From Ptychodera flava (lineage: Eukaryota > Hemichordata > Enteropneusta > Ptychoderidae), in the NCBI RefSeq assembly GCF_041260155.1, contig NW_027248279.1, positions 2,413,764 through 2,477,763 on the forward strand: a stretch of 64,000 nt of DNA. Direction: 5' to 3'. Shown one piece after another: positions 11,771 to 26,910 of this stretch; within the stretch, counting starts at the first letter, position 1, and each line of letters opens with the position of its first letter. A program made the position numbers and the translations under genes. The notes beneath the pieces were generated by a model, which was not told where the DNA came from, searched no databases, and saw only the letters and a list, made by a program, of their open reading frames with translations.

Positions 11771-14700
11771 ATGTAAATGTGTGGAGCTTACTTCACAACG
11801 CCGAAACATTGTATTATTGGTTTGGTTGCGCTTTGAACCTTTTTGGAACGCGTATTGAGTAAGTCACAGGCCACTGAAGTGCAGACTTTTAACCGAAAAA
11901 TTTTAATCGGAGGCATCATGTTAGGGTACCGGATTCATTGCTCTATACTCCTCATTGCTCTTCAATGCTCCATCGGGTAGGACGAGTTCCACATCCTATA
12001 AATGGGCTTCGTCTGTGGGATTAGTAATAAAAAATAACTATCTGTGTGCAAAACATGAGGACATTAGCAACGATGCCCGAGATGAAGGTCGACAAACAGA
12101 AAGATTACACAATATCAAAAAGCTTAGCTTCTTGTTTGTTTTGTTGCTTAGGGGCAACCCTATTTTGTATTTGAATAGCGCTGATGCCATCCCCATTAAA
12201 CAAGAAGATAATCCAAATTAGTATGACCCTTGCTCTCGTTGATGGTTTATCAAAAGACATTGGAACTCAATGTGCAAAGGTTACCGTATAGAGTAAACGA
12301 AGCATACGAGGCCGGGTATTGAATGTTCATCTGACTCGTTGTACTGTGTTTACTGTGTTAGCTTCCATTAATATGTTAGCCATTGCTAAAATATCAAGCT
12401 GTCCAGCCTTGCTACAGATAATAAACGATAAGTCTCAATTTGCGGTGGTTTTCAGCCCTGCTGCTATGACTAGCTTCTCACTCATGCCAATCCCCAAAAC
12501 TCGCCATCTCCTAGACTTTATAGTCCAATGTTCCCGCCATATTCTCTTCGAATTACTCCTTTATCATAAGTTTACTCTCTCTACAGTAGACCATGTTTCT
12601 GTGCATTCCAAATAATTATCAACATAACCATAAAGTTGGTCGATTCAAATGAAAAGGCGAAACAGTTGAATCTAGTCAGTTACAACAGTAGCTATATCAG
12701 TTAAATAACTGATCGTTGACCATAGCTCAATCTGAGCACTCAGTTAATTATTCAATATGCAACTTAATTACGAAGATGACCTTCGACACCGACACAAACC
12801 AGTGTATGCCTGCCAAACCTATAGAATCATTCACTGTGTTGTGAAAATTAAAAAAGAAACTTGAGATGAGTATTGAGAAATAACAGGACCCGAAACAGTA
12901 TCGATGCAAAACACATGTCAGGCGATCGTTAGTGATATTTAACTCATAAAACGACATTTCTATCGAAACAAGGATAGTCATTATTAAATTATCAAGATAC
13001 AAACTGACCCCATTTTTTCAATAGCCCGATTAATTTCTTAATTACGCGAAAATAGATACAATCGTGATATCGCAATGCATTGTTGCTATCACAAACAGGC
13101 CGCAAAGTCAGTTCTTATCACAAACAAAATCAAAGTTAGCTATTTTGTTCTTGTCCTATAAGACCAAAATGACTGAATTAAAAGAGTGATAATTTCAACA
13201 AAATGGAAAATTCCATTTGGTAGAAGTACATCTCCAATAGCATGGTATTACTGCACTATCATTTTTGGACGACATTTTGTGAGTTATTGTTGATTGCTGT
13301 AAAGTAACAGTGTCGAAGGAAGACAATTAATGTTATGTCAAGATTAAATGGAAGTGTTGATGCACTGATAACAATATGAATAGAAGGAGTTACATGGAAA
13401 GGTAGTAACAACAACAGTGCGTTGAGAGGCGCCAATGGAAAGTATGAATGATACAAGTCAATCACATAGAATGATCATTATGGAAGCCTTGGTTTTATAT
13501 ATTTGCTGCTGTTTGTTTATTTATCTCATTTGTTTATTTTTTTGTTTCCTGTCGTCGAGAAGCGATGAAACCATCTCTATATTAAATCAAGATGATAATA
13601 ATAGTTTATTGAGCCAAATGTGCAAAGGTAATAGTACAGAATGAGTGACACTTACTCTAGTTATCTCTGATGATTCTTGAACGTTCAGCTGACCAAGTTG
13701 ACTGTCGTTTCTATTAATAGGTTAGTCATTACAAGGAAAAATATCATGCTATCACATCCCTGTCTAGAGCCTTATTATCAAAAAATAAAGAATGGGTCAA
13801 GATTGGCGATAGTTATCTGCCTCGCCTGTTGATTTCGACAGACCAAATATGATGATCTTTCTTTACGACAAGTCTTTTCTTTTAATGCAGACCGGATAAT
13901 TTGCATATATATAAATCAACACATTGCAAACTTCAAACAAATCGAGTCTAGTCCAGCTACATAGTATTACGTCGATCGCCTTCTTTATATTACGTTCACA
14001 TTTTATAAAAATAGCATGTAGGAGATTAGTCTAAACGTTCGCTTCTTCAGTATTATCTACCTTCAGTACATCTGTACAATTAATTTGTAAACAATTATAA
14101 GGAAATACGCTGTTAAATGAGCACTTTAAAGCCTCTGTATAAGGCTCACTTGACAAACAAACCGTGCAATCGTTTTATTGAATCTAGGTTTCTGGGACTT
14201 CCTTTGACCTGATAAATACCAGGAAGGCCCCTGTAAATATACATTGATGCAGGTGATTGTTGTGACATCTCATAACATCACCAGTACACTGTGGAATTCA
14301 CCTGCGTTGAAAGACACAGGCTGGCTAGCACGACCTGGTTAAGGTAGTTAGATATAAATTTGCTTTGAGTTCAATTTATCAGTATTTTTCACAGTCACAG
14401 GCATCGACAAATATATCAATTATCTCGCCGGGGTGATTAAGACGTCCTGTAATTGAAACATAGGAAATTACTGACAGGAATTTTGCATCATTATACGCTA
14501 CTCAAATATTCACTTTTATATTAGGGTGTTATCAATAGTCTCATTGCATTATTTTCAACAACAAAAACACTTTCATAACTACAGTTGTTGGTGATGTCTG
14601 ACAGCAGAATTAAGTCAGTAGAAAGAGGATGCCTATTTATCATTATCGAACAAACTTTTACTGACTGTAGTAGAGGGCGGTCGCACCTTAATTCATATTT

Positions 14701-15114
14701 GCAGTAGTTGTTATTATGTGTAACCATGGCATACAAATATATTTTCGATCGTATTCTTCTTTTAATTTCAACATAACCTTCGAACAATCTACTGAATTGA
14801 TACACGATAGTAAGGTACAACTTGCATCGTTATTTTATGTTTTACTAAGGCATCCGTATAGTTACGATCATTAACTAGTTAAATGTACGATATAGCTGAC
14901 ATTATTCGATAACCGGGATTTTAGAATTCAACATCGTCTGTCATTAATAAAAGACGATAAAGTCATTATTAGTTATCTCGAAAATTGCAATACAATGGTC
15001 GATTTGGTATGGTTCCATCGTTTATTTAAAATTATAACGTCAATTTTATCTTTCTGTATTGCTGTAGCAAATAGTATCACATCTACCAGATTTTGCTACT
15101 GAAAATAGATACAA

Positions 15115-15205
15115 CACTATTGGAACTATTTGGGGATAATTGGATGGTGAGACTAATGTAATCTCATCTGCTTTTCTTTTTAAGTTACACACTTGTTTTG
15201 ATGAG
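15115..15205. mobile_element. Partial copy of the AACACGAT-end MITE
   Basis: It matches the right half of the 1498-1709 element in reverse orientation: GGAACTATTTGGGGATAATT, ATCTCATCTGCTTTTCTTTT and ACACACTTGTTTT. The other end is missing. Confidence 0.55.
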
Positions 15206-16904
15206 TAATTTGTACCAAAACTATGATGTTAAGCGGATGGAGAATGCTGGAATTGCATATAAAAGGTTTTGTGTCCTGACAAAATATTGTTCAGATTTTT
15301 AATTAGAATGCATGAAAAACATTCGTTGATACCTAACGACTTTAACAATTACGATCAGTTAAATGAAGTACAAATTATCTAGCATTCCCTATTTGGCGTA
15401 CTTGACACCGATATATTTCGACGCAACCATGTGACAATGTTTAGTAACGTTGCTTTGACGATTCTCAGGCAAAGCGCTTGGGGGGGGGGGGGCTACATTC
15501 TTTCCTAGTCGAAAAAGTGAAATTTTCAGAATATGCTTTATAATTTTACTGTTCCAATACTTGCATTTATGCAGTTCATTGCACGGTATCATTAACAGAG
15601 AACAAATCTAAATTAATAAAAGTATACAAATCGTAACTCTTTCTTGTCCATTGGGTTGTTTATTTATTTCTGTAGTTACTGATATTAGAGTTTCAGTTCT
15701 ATTTACAATAAGCTGTCGTTTTACAGGCGTGTGACGGTTTTAAAGACTTATTTGTGATCATCTCGGTGGCTGTACACTAGATTGCTACAAATGAGCAAGT
15801 ATCTACAGATTTTAAGATTAATTCTAGCTCAGTTACTCACTACAATGAGTACGTGACGAAAGGCGATAGAAATGTTGTGTGATATTTTTCTCTTGCGTAA
15901 AGTCCAAAATAACATCAAGCAAAAAAAATCATAAGTACAATGCTCGAGGCTCAAATGAGGAGATTAGCAGAGACATTGACGGAATTGGGGAATAAAGTAG
16001 TTGCACACTGATTGTGGTATTTTTCAAACTCTTTAGAGCAAACATATTTCATCTCCTTACTTTAAAGTTTACGATACCGCTCCGTTTTGAGTATAAGCCA
16101 CATTTACTGGTTGGTGCACTGAACAATTGTGAATTGCATATGAATGCGTTTACCGGCAACTGACCCTGCTATTATATGTAAACGAGGTCAGTAACAGTCC
16201 CTAATGTGCGGTGATCACAGCATGTTGCGCTGAATTTGTGTTCAATACACTGCATTATTCAACACTGTGGTGCAACTAAAGGCATTACAATTTACGAATA
16301 TGGAATGTTCATCACTCTAACGGTAGAATGCAGCGTCAGTTGCTATTTCAATGTCTTTGCAAAATGATCATTTGTATATAAAGCAGAGGTCATTTTGTAC
16401 TAATTTGTCACGTGTCGCTTTGCAATAACAATCGGCAAACTTTGGAATCTGTCCCGTCATTAACAAAATATAATACCGAATAATAGAGGTTTTAAAATAA
16501 ATTTGAGAAGAACATAATCAGAGAAGATAAGTGTTAGAGTCGATAATATAACAAGTTTCCCTCGGTAGATAGCTATATCGAGCGGGGGGGAGGGTACATG
16601 GATTGAAACCTAATCAAAAATATTGCCCTCGAAAGGTGTTATTGATATTTTGTCTCTGTATGTTTATTCCTGTCGTTTCAAATGGTTGCTCTGCCATTTT
16701 ATCACCCAAACGGAGAAAAAGAAAAAGAATCTGAATGGGCCGTCGAGTCAGTCCCCGGCCTCTTTCCCGTTGTAAATTAATCAAAGTGTTTTTGTTTAAT
16801 CTAGGTCCGTTCTGATTAATATTATGTAACGTTAATTATTATGTGTTTAAGCTAAGTCTATGTAGTGTAAGTCTAGTACTGGCAATTATTTTGTATATTC
16901 CTTT

Positions 16905-17105
16905 TTTTTGAAATAATTCTGTCTGTCAAAGTCAATTTCATGTTTTTGAATTAATTTTATGAAGTTAAAATTAATTTTATCAGTATATCAAAAAAAAAAT
17001 ATATTTTGCATTATATTGTCACTTTCTGAAATAATTTTATGTATCGTAGAATTAATTTCACTTATATCGCAAAATAATTTTATGTGTTGGCAGAATTAAT
17101 TTGTT
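16905..17105. repeat. Short AT-rich tandem repeat
   Basis: About seven irregular copies of an AATTAATTTTATG-like motif, spaced by 20 to 40 bp. It may be a decayed satellite. Confidence 0.5.
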
Positions 17106-17175
17106 GTTGTTGTAGAATTTGGCGTCTAATCCAATAGTCCTTTGCGCACGCTTCTTATTTAATATGGGTGGCGGT

Positions 17176-17334
17176 GAATACGAAACAAAAATGGGTTTTG
17201 CGTTAGTTTACAAGCGCAGCTGAGCATATCTTGTACCTAGCGAGGTGGGTGTGTTCAGAAACGAAGATCAATGCAAGTTTTGGATTCAAAACTAACACAA
17301 AACCCACTTTGATTTCTTCCTGATTTTGTATTCT
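17176..17334. mobile_element. Small inverted-repeat element
   Basis: ATGGGTTTTGCGTTAGTTT and AAACTAACACAAAACCCAC form facing arms, extending outward to GAATAC / GTATTC with gaps. The spacer is about 80 bp and non-coding. Confidence 0.5.
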
Positions 17335-17989
17335 GACTGTAATAAGCTGACTCCATCACTATTAATCAAAATGAAAATACAAATTAAGCATGACCATTAG
17401 TTCTCAACGGTTGTTGATTTTAAAGGCTGAAACTCAATTTGCAAAGGTTCTCGTATAAGCCAGATAAACGTGGCTTCTTCAGTTATCGCTACTGCTTCCG
17501 GAAGGTTCAGCTGACATGCTGTCCGTGTTTTCCAAACGTTTGTTGTCCGTGTTATTTACGATAGCACGCTATCACATCCATGCTATGCCATCTCTCTCGA
17601 GAGTCTCGCTATTTAAATTAGAGATGGGTCAAAATTAACGAAGGGTGTCAGTCTTAATATTGGTATGACGAATAATTCATTTATGCCAATCTTCTTTTTT
17701 TTTAATTCTATTTTCCCTTTTACGTTCTCACTTGATATTTTGTATTTATATAAACTCGTCATATTTTGAACATTAAATCTAAGTCCAATTTTTCCGCTGC
17801 GCTTTTTTGACTTGCTATTTTACCTTAAATTTACTTGTAAAAATAGATAAGACATGAACAAATACGTAACAGTATTAAATCTAGGTGCTATTTTGCGAGC
17901 CCTCGAGGACACAGAACCACTATAACATTGATTTATCAATACAGCCATAATTTAAGCCGAGTTTCCTTGACAGAGACCCAAAACTTCAT

Positions 17990-19150
17990 CTCACTCAGTG
18001 ACAATCCTTGCAATATCACCGTTAAATAAATCATAATCGACCGGCGCAAAATCTGGGCAATTGTTGAGATAATTCAGTGTCTCCGTGCCCAACCTATAGA
18101 ATCATTTAGTATGTTTTAAAGATATAAAAAAAAACACTTAAAGCAACGAGTAATGACCCTATGTAAGACACGTTTCAGACGATTGTTAGCTATAGTTAAT
18201 TCGCAGAGTGGCATGTTTTATCACTATGTTGTTATTAATCATTAAATTATCACGAGATTAAACGGCATCGTTCCTCATCAATAGCCCAATCAATTACTTA
18301 AAAACTTTATCCCACTCAGTGACAACCCTGGTGATATAACCGTTAAATAAATCATAATCGACCGGCGCAAAGTGACAGTTAGGGTTCGGGTTGTCACTGA
18401 CCACTCAGTGACAACCCTAGAGAGCATCTCTATTAAATCAAATGACAACCCTAGCGATATAACCGTTAAATAAATCATAATCGACCGGCGCAAAATCTGG
18501 GCAGTGTCTCCGTGCCCTACCTATAGAATCATTAAGTATGTTTTAAAAATAAAAAAAACACTTAAAGCAACGAGTAATGACCCTATGTAAGACACGTTTC
18601 AGACGATTGATAGCTATACTTAATTCGCAAAGTGACATGTTTTATCACTGTGTTGTTATTGATCATTAAATTATCACGAGACCAAACGCATCGTTCCTCA
18701 TCAATAGCCCAATCAATTACTTAAAAACTTTATCCCACTCAGTGACAACCCTAGTGATATAACCGTTAAATAAATCATAATCGACCGGCGCAAAGTGACA
18801 GTTAGGGTTAGGGTTGTCACTGACCACTCAGTGACAACCTAGAGATCATCTCTATAAATCAAATTGACAACCCTAGCGATATAACCGTTAAATAAATCAT
18901 AATCGACCGGCGCAAAAATCTGGGCAGTGTCTCCGTGCCCAACCTATAGAATCATTTAGTATGTTTTAAAAAGATTAAAAATGCACTTAACGCAAGGAGT
19001 AATGACCCTACGTAAAACACGTTTCAGACGATTGTTAGCTATACTTAATTCGCAAAGTGACATGTTTTATCACTATGTTGTTATTAATCATTAAATTATC
19101 ACGAGATTAAACGGCATCGTTCCTCATCAATAGCCCAATCGATTGCTGGG
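17990..19150. repeat. 425-bp tandem triplication
   Basis: A CATCGTTCCTCATCAATAGC landmark recurs with 423 and 426 bp spacing. Each unit holds TAAATAAATCATAATCGACC and ACACGTTTCAGACGATTG. Two junctions carry a 13-bp-stem hairpin next to TTAGGG-like repeats. In the unit near 12.8-13.0 kb the block is single-copy, so this is a local amplification. Confidence 0.85.
18388..18417. other. Perfect hairpin GGGTTGTCACTGA / TCAGTGACAACCC
   Basis: A 13-bp stem with a CCAC loop, preceded by GTTAGGGTTC. A second copy at about 18811-18839 is preceded by GTTAGGGTTAGGG. It lies at the junction of 425-bp units. Confidence 0.8.
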
Positions 19151-21764
19151 TGATTACGAGGAAATAGATAAAGTCGGTACATCGGATTGCATCACGCTTA
19201 TCGCGAACACTTTGCAAGGCCGGCTAACAGTGTTATTTGTTTATTTCCTGTTACTTGGACACAACCGGAGTACTTTGTCGAGAAGAGATGAGATCATCAA
19301 ATTGACAATCACAGATGATTGAACCCAATGTGCAAATGTGCAAATGGCTACCGCTGATACGTTTGTAACATTCAGCTGATACGCTGTCTATGTTTTCCCG
19401 CTGTCGACCTAGTCGACCTTCATTAATACGTTAGCCATTACAAGGAAAAATATCACGCTATCCTGTCTCTGTCTACAGCCTTGCTATTAAAAATGAAGGA
19501 TGTGTCACAATTGATGATATTTGTTTGCCTTGCTTCAAGTACTGCAATGTTGATTTTGACAGCTCACTTATGATAATCTTTATTTATGACAACTTTTTCT
19601 TTGTAATTTCCACCGGATTATCTGCATTGATATAAATCACCATCTTTTAAACTCCAAGCGAGTACAATCTACTCTAGTCAAATTCGTAGACCACCTATTT
19701 CATCTTAACTCGAGAATATGGAAAAATAACATGAGAAAGACAAACTGAGACAATTGCCAAATCAGTATTATCTGTACATTTAATTTGTAAACAATCATAA
19801 GGAAATACATTGTTAAGAGAGTACGTCAGCGTCTCTACATGCGACTATCTTGAAAAACAAACCGTGCAATGGGAACCATATTAGACCTGATAAACACCAA
19901 CCAGGACCCGTAAATAAATATTGGTGCAGATGATGGGTGTGATATCTCGAATCATCAGCGGTACACTTTGAAATGGCACCGCTGAGAGACACACCGAGGC
20001 TAGCACGACCGGATAATGACAGTTTGATACATGTTTGCTTTGAAATCTGTTGATCGTTATTTATCAAAGTCACATGTGTGAATGGAAGATAATTTAAATG
20101 TGATAATGTAGGTATCTAGCGATTGAAGTATGGAATATACAGACAGAATCTATAAATCTTACAAACCTTTACACGCTGCCTCAATATCCGATGGGTCCAA
20201 GAGGACCCATTTATAATGTTTCTTCTGACAGACGGTTGTAGGTGGCGCGTTTTAATCCTGTTTTACAATGCATATGGCGTCCCAGTTATGTGTAACCATT
20301 GCATTCCTATATTTGCTTTCAGTTTCTTCTATTTATTGATTAAATTCAAATCAGAATTTCATATACGATGGTAGACGGCGCACTTGAATCTGTATTTCAA
20401 TCAAATGTTTTCGTTCATTTTCTTCTGTTTACCCATTAAATTAACGATTTCACATGTGATATTATCGGGTCGCCGGGATTTTATAATCAACATTGTCCCT
20501 CGCGAATCAAAAGTGATATAGCCATTAGTCGTTATCTGGAAAATGGCCTATTCAATTAAGCTCCATTGTTCATTTTAACTTAATAAAACCAATGTAATCT
20601 TTTGGTAAGAAGCGGGATCAGCGAGTGTCAACTTCTCTGGGAGATGTTTCCCCATGGAAACCTAGGCGCACTTTTTTAAATAACCGCCCACAATTATACA
20701 ATTAAGCGGCGGACGAATGATGCTAGGATGATTAAAGTTTTTGTATCATGACAAAGATCAATTTCTGAATTTTAATAATGATACCACAAAATCGTGTCTC
20801 AATATTAAAAAAAAAACGGATTAGAAAAGGAAAAACGAAGTAAATGATGTGATATACCATAGCTGGTGCACTTGACACAAAGCTTTATTTTGAGGCAGCC
20901 ACACAAAAAGCGTTGTTTCTTTGACAAGTACCAAAGTAAAGACGTTCCAAACCAAAGGGTAGGCTCGTTATACAATCGTGCATAAATCCAATGACATCAC
21001 CAAACATCTTGAAAATTAACACAGGACGTCAAGGCATACAGTACTTTCAATGCTTGCTTTACCATTACTTACATATTGTTTCTTATCTATGAGCTACTTC
21101 AACGATTTAAGTATCAGAGATAACTTAAAAAACCACCAATCCCTGTCCTTGTAAGTAGATAGGTATGCAGCGGAAAATGCAATAATGGGGTTGCCCGTAC
21201 TATGAGAGGAGTGGAGGAATTCTTGATTGCGAATGAAGTAAACGACACACTGGATGGGATGGTTTGTAAAATTGTTACAGCATGAAACTTTCCCTTCTCA
21301 CTCCAAATATTACGCCTTCTTAGAATGTTTATGTGTTTTCACTCTGAAAGACTACCCACTTTTGATAATTTTTCCAAGTCTACTAGTTCGGCTATCCCTT
21401 ACATTTTACAGTTTTCACCCATTGCATGGATTGTGATTTGCATATGAATAGATAACCCGCAACTGACCCTGCTGTGGTATGTGAATGAGGTCACCAAACG
21501 TAATGTGGCATGACCACAGAACTTTGCGCTCAATAAGTCTCTTGTACATTGTACCATTGTACACTGTGTTGCGATGAAACCTAATTAGATTTAACGAACA
21601 TAGACTACTCATCAATGCCACAGCAGAATATAAAAACGTCCCGTTCGATCTGTTGCCATATTAACAGGCGTGACCATGATTACTTCGGTGTCCTTTCACA
21701 CTGTTTATTCCTTTGCGAAGGTGATTCAACTCAATGCCACGTCATTAGATTGAATCTAAATAAT

Positions 21765-21890
21765 AATGAGAATTTATAATAATAATGATAATTTATTTCT
21801 CATATTCTTTTGAAAAAAGACAATAATTTGTACACATTTAAGCGTTACAATGAGAAAAGGACTGAAAAATAGTTGCTCTAGGCACTAAAT
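21765..21890. mobile_element. Short insertion, probably a retroelement 3' end in reverse
   Basis: It starts with AATAATAATGATAATTTATT and is absent at the same place in the neighbouring unit near 24770, which gives an empty site. Too short to classify. Confidence 0.45.
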
Positions 21891-24800
21891 GAGGATATAT
21901 GTCAAATTGTGATCATTAAGAACAGCGGTAGCTTTTACTAGATTGGTTCGTTCATTTCTTATTAATATTCTTTTTTTTTCCAAAATGCCTCCCTTGTTTA
22001 ATTATATTATAACATGACGATGCTTACAAGATATAAACAAGAGATCATTTTGTACAAAGTTTGTCGCCATGCATGTAAGTTCGCTTTTAAAATTGGCAAA
22101 CCTTTTTTATCAATATATTGTAAGCAATCATTAACGGAAAAAAACGACTTCGTTCCTCAATAATAGTTCAATTAATTGCTGGTTAATTACGCGGAAATAG
22201 ATAAAGTAATGACATGGGAATCCATCAACACATTTCAAAGCCAGCTGGTCGTGTTCTTTATTTGTTTCCCGTTGCTTTGAGACAACCTGAGACGGCAGAG
22301 ATGAGATCGCCTCTATTAAATCAAATTGACAGTAACAGTTGATTGAACCCAGAGTGCAGATGGTTACCACTAATACTTCTAGAACGCACAGCTGACAGGC
22401 TGTCTGTGGTTTGTTGCTGTCGACCTTTATTAATATGTTATTCATTACAAGGAAAAATATCATGCTATCCCATCTCTGTCTAGAGCCCTGTTAAAAATGA
22501 AGGATGTGTCACAATTGATGAATTTTGTTTGCTTACTGCAATGTTAATTTTGACAGCGCGCTTATAATAATCTTTATTTACGACAACTCTTATCTTTTTA
22601 GTTTTCACAGGACAATCTTTATTGATATATATCATTACCTTGTAAACTTTAAACGAGTCGAATCTACTCTGGTCGAATTCGTCGATCGCCTATTTCATCT
22701 AAAAAATAACATGGGAGAGATAAGACTGAGACAATTGCCAAATCAGTATTATCAGTTTTCAGTACATCTGTACAATTAAATTGTAAACAATTATAAGGAA
22801 ATACATTGTTAAGAGAGTACGTCAGACCCTCTACATGAAACTTCCTTGACAAACAATTCCGTGCGATGGGAACCATATTAGACCTGATAAACACCAACCA
22901 GCATGACCGGGATCCCGTAAATAAATATTGGTGCAGATGATTGGTGTGACATCTCGAATCATCAGCAGTACCGCTGAGAGACACTGGTAAAGGTAGTTTG
23001 ATATTAGTTTGCTTTTAAATCTGTTGGTCGTTATTTATCAAAGTCACATATGTGAATGGACGATAATTTAAATGCGATAATGTAGGTGTCTAGCAATTGA
23101 AGTATAAAATATACTGACATAATCTATAGATCTTATGATTCTTTTCACGCCTCTCAATATCCGTTGGGTCCAAAAAGGAGGTATTTATTATCTTGATCTG
23201 ACAAACTGTTGTAGAGGGCGCATTTTAATCCATGTTTTACAATGAATATAGCGTCCCAGTTATGTGTAACCATGGCATTCCTATATTTACTTTCAGTTTC
23301 TTCTATTCATTGATTAAATTCCGATCAAATTTCCATATACGTTAGCAGAAGGCGCACTTGAATCTGTATTTCATTCAAATGTTTACGTTCATTCTTCTCT
23401 TTTTACCCATCAAATTTACGATTTCAAATGTGATATCATTGGGTCGCAGGGATTTTATAATCAACATTTTCGTTCAAGAATCAAAAATGAGATAGCCATT
23501 AGTCGTTATCTGGAAAATGGCCTATTCGGTTAAGCTCAATTGTTTATTTTTAATTAATAAAACCGATGTTATATTTCGGTGGGGAGCGGGATCAGCAAGT
23601 GTCAACCTCTCTGTTAGATTTTTCCATAAGAAAACCTAGGCGCACTTTTTAAATAACTACCCGCAATTATACAATTTAGCGACGGACGAATAATGCTAGG
23701 ATGTTAACAATTTAAAGTTTTTGTATCCTGACAAAGATCAATTTCTGATTTTCAATAATGATACAACAAAAAATGTCGCTACAGTCTCAAGATTCAAGAA
23801 ATCTCGGACTACGAATGGTAAAACGAAGTAAATGTGTGATCTGCCATAGCTGGTGCACTTGATACAAAGCTTTATTTTGAGGCAGCCATACAAAAAATGT
23901 AAGTTATTTCTTTGACAAGTACCGATATAAATGTTCGAAAATAAAGATGTTCCAAACCAAAGGGTAGGCTCGTCATACAATCGTGCATAAATCCAATGAC
24001 ATCACCAAACATCTTGAAAATTAACATAGGACGTCAAGGCATACAGTACTTTCATTGCTTGCTTTACCATTACTTACATATTGTTTCTTATATATGAGCT
24101 ACTTCAAAGATTTACATACCACAGATAACTTAAAAGACCACCAATCCCTGTCCTTGTAAGTAGAGAGGTATGTAGTGGAAAATACAATTTTGGGATGGTC
24201 CATACTATGAGAGGAGTGGAGGATTTCTTGATTGCGAATGAAGTAAACGACACACTGGATGGGATAGTTTGTAAAATTGTTACAGAGTGAATTCTTCCCT
24301 TCCCACTCCAAATATTACGCCTTCTTAGAATGTTTATGTGTTTTCACTTTGAAAAACTACCCACTTTTGAGAATTTTTCCAAACCTACCAGTTCGGCTAT
24401 CCCTTATATTTTACAGTTTTCACCGCGTTGCATGGATGGACGGTTGTGATTTGCATATGAATGGATAACCCGCAACTGACCCTGCTGTGGTATGTGAATG
24501 AGGTCACCAACCGTTATGTGCCATGACCACGGTAGTTTTCGCTCAATCAGTCTCCAGTACATTGTACCATTCTACCCCATGGTGCGATGAAACGTAATAT
24601 GATTGTACGAACATAGAGTGCTCATCAACGCCACAGCAGAATATAAAAACATCCCGTTCTGCTGCCATATTAACAGGCGTGACCATGGTTACTTCGGTGT
24701 CCCTGGACACAGTTTATTCCTATGCGGAGGTGATTCAGTACATTGCCACGTCATTAGATTGAATCTAAATGAAGAATATATACATGTCCAATTGTGATCA

Positions 24801-26888
24801 TTAAGAACAGCGGCAGCTTTAACTAAATTGGTTCCTTCATTTCTTATCAATAATCTTTTTTTTTCAAAATGCCTCTATTGCTTAACTGTTTTATTACATG
24901 ACGATGTTCACAATATAAACAAGAGATCATTTTGTATGAAGTTTGTCGCCATGTAACTCCGCTATTAAAATTTGCAAACGTTTTTTTATCAATACATTGT
25001 TAGCGATCATTACGTTATCAAGGGATGGACAAACCGACCTCGTTCCTCATCAATGGTGCAATTAATTGCTGGTTAATTACGCGGAAGTCATGACATCGGA
25101 ATGCATCAACACATTTCAAAGCCAGCTGGTCGTGTTATTTATTTGTTTCCTGTTGCTTGGAGACAACCTGAGACGGAAGAGATGAGATTACCTCTATTAA
25201 AACTAAATTGACAATAACAGTTGATTGAACCCAGTGTGCAGATTGTTACAACTAATACCTCTAGAACGCACAGCTGACACACTGTCTGTGGTTTGTTGCT
25301 GTAGACCTTTATTAATATGTTAGCCATTACAAGGAAAAATGTCACGCTATCCCATCTCTGTCTAGAGCCAGCTTTGTTTAAAGGTGAAGGATGTGTCACA
25401 ATTGATGATATTTGGTTGCCTTGCTTCAAACACTGCAATGTTGATTTTGACAGCGCGCTGATGATAATCTTTATTTACGACAATTCTTATCTTTTAAGTT
25501 TTCACAGGACAATCTTTATTGATATAAATCACTATCTTGTAAACGAGTCGAATCTACTCTGGTCGAATTCATCGATCGCCTATCTCATCTAAAGTCCATT
25601 GTATGTAAAAATAACAAGGGAACGATAAGACCGAGGCAATTGCCAATCTGTACAATTAATTTGTAACCAATTATAAGGAAATACATTGTTCAGAGAGTAC
25701 GTCAGAGCATCTACATGACACTTCCCTAACAAACAATCACGTGCAATGGGAACCACATTAGACCTGAAAAACACCAACCAGGACCCCGTAAATAAATATT
25801 GGTGCAGATGATGGGTGTGACATCTCGAATTATTAGCAGTACACTTTGAAATAACACCGTTGAGAGACACAGGGAGGCTTGCACTACCTTGCTAACTTAG
25901 TTTATAATTAGTTTGGCAAGAGATCAATTTATGTTCAAACGATCCTGCTGTGATGATGGAGACTTCTAGCCATTGACGTATCAAAATTGCTGATAGGAAC
26001 TCTAGCTCTTATAAATCTTCACATGCTGAAATATTCAGAATTAAATGAATCCATAGCAGATGCTTATACATTGTCGATCAAACTTTGACCAAGTATGGTA
26101 GAGGGCGCACTTTAATCCATATTTCACACTATCGGTTCTTAATTTTAACCATGGCATTCATATATTTACGTTCATTCCCTTCAATTTTTCGATAGTAAGG
26201 AGCGAACTTGTTGAATCCATATGGTATGTTTAATCATGGCATTCATATAATTATGCTAATTTTCTTCTATTTACTAATTAAATGTAAGATTCTGTATTTG
26301 ATATAATTACGTCACCACGGTATTTTTAATCCAACATTTCAGTCCATGAATCAAAAACTATAAAACCATTACTCGTTATCTGGAAAATGATTATACAATG
26401 ATCAATTCGGTGTAGCTCGAAAGTTTATTTAGAATGCATAACATCCATGTTATCCTTTGGTAGGAAGCAGTGAGTCAACCTCAGCCAGATTTCAACATGG
26501 AAACCTAGACACTCTAAAACTTCAACGGAACTATATAATTAAGCGGATGGAGAATGCTGAATTGCAAACAGTCAAAGCTTTTGCATTGTATTGTGACAAA
26601 AATTATATCTGATAACGATAATATTAATAACGATGATAACGATGATAACGATACAACAGAAAATGCCGACAAAGTCTCACATTATGGGAAGGCTCCATTA
26701 ACTTAGAAATACCCTACTTCCCTAGAGGATCAATTTCACAAACCTACCTTTCCTAAAATGGCACTACAATAATACCAGCTGGATTAGATAAACATAACAA
26801 TGGAACATTCACACCTTCGGAATTAAAAGTCTTCTGTTTGTCACCCGAGTCGCTCAGGCAAGGACTCTGGTTTCAGGTACCATGCAAG

Positions 26889-26910
26889 CATAGACTCTCG
26901 AGAGTCTATG
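26889..26910. other. 22-bp perfect palindrome
   Basis: CATAGACTCTC followed directly by GAGAGTCTATG. It lies in a part of the 25-31 kb unit that has no counterpart in the other units. Confidence 0.8.

Noticed and set aside
18801-18816. TTAGGG repeats as a telomere
   Set aside because: Only two hexamers, internal, within a 425-bp tandem unit.
19813-25870. Similar minus ORFs in three tandem units (YLFTG, NNVFPYN motifs)
   Set aside because: Similarity follows from recent DNA duplication. Frames and ends drift between copies and show no coding constraint.
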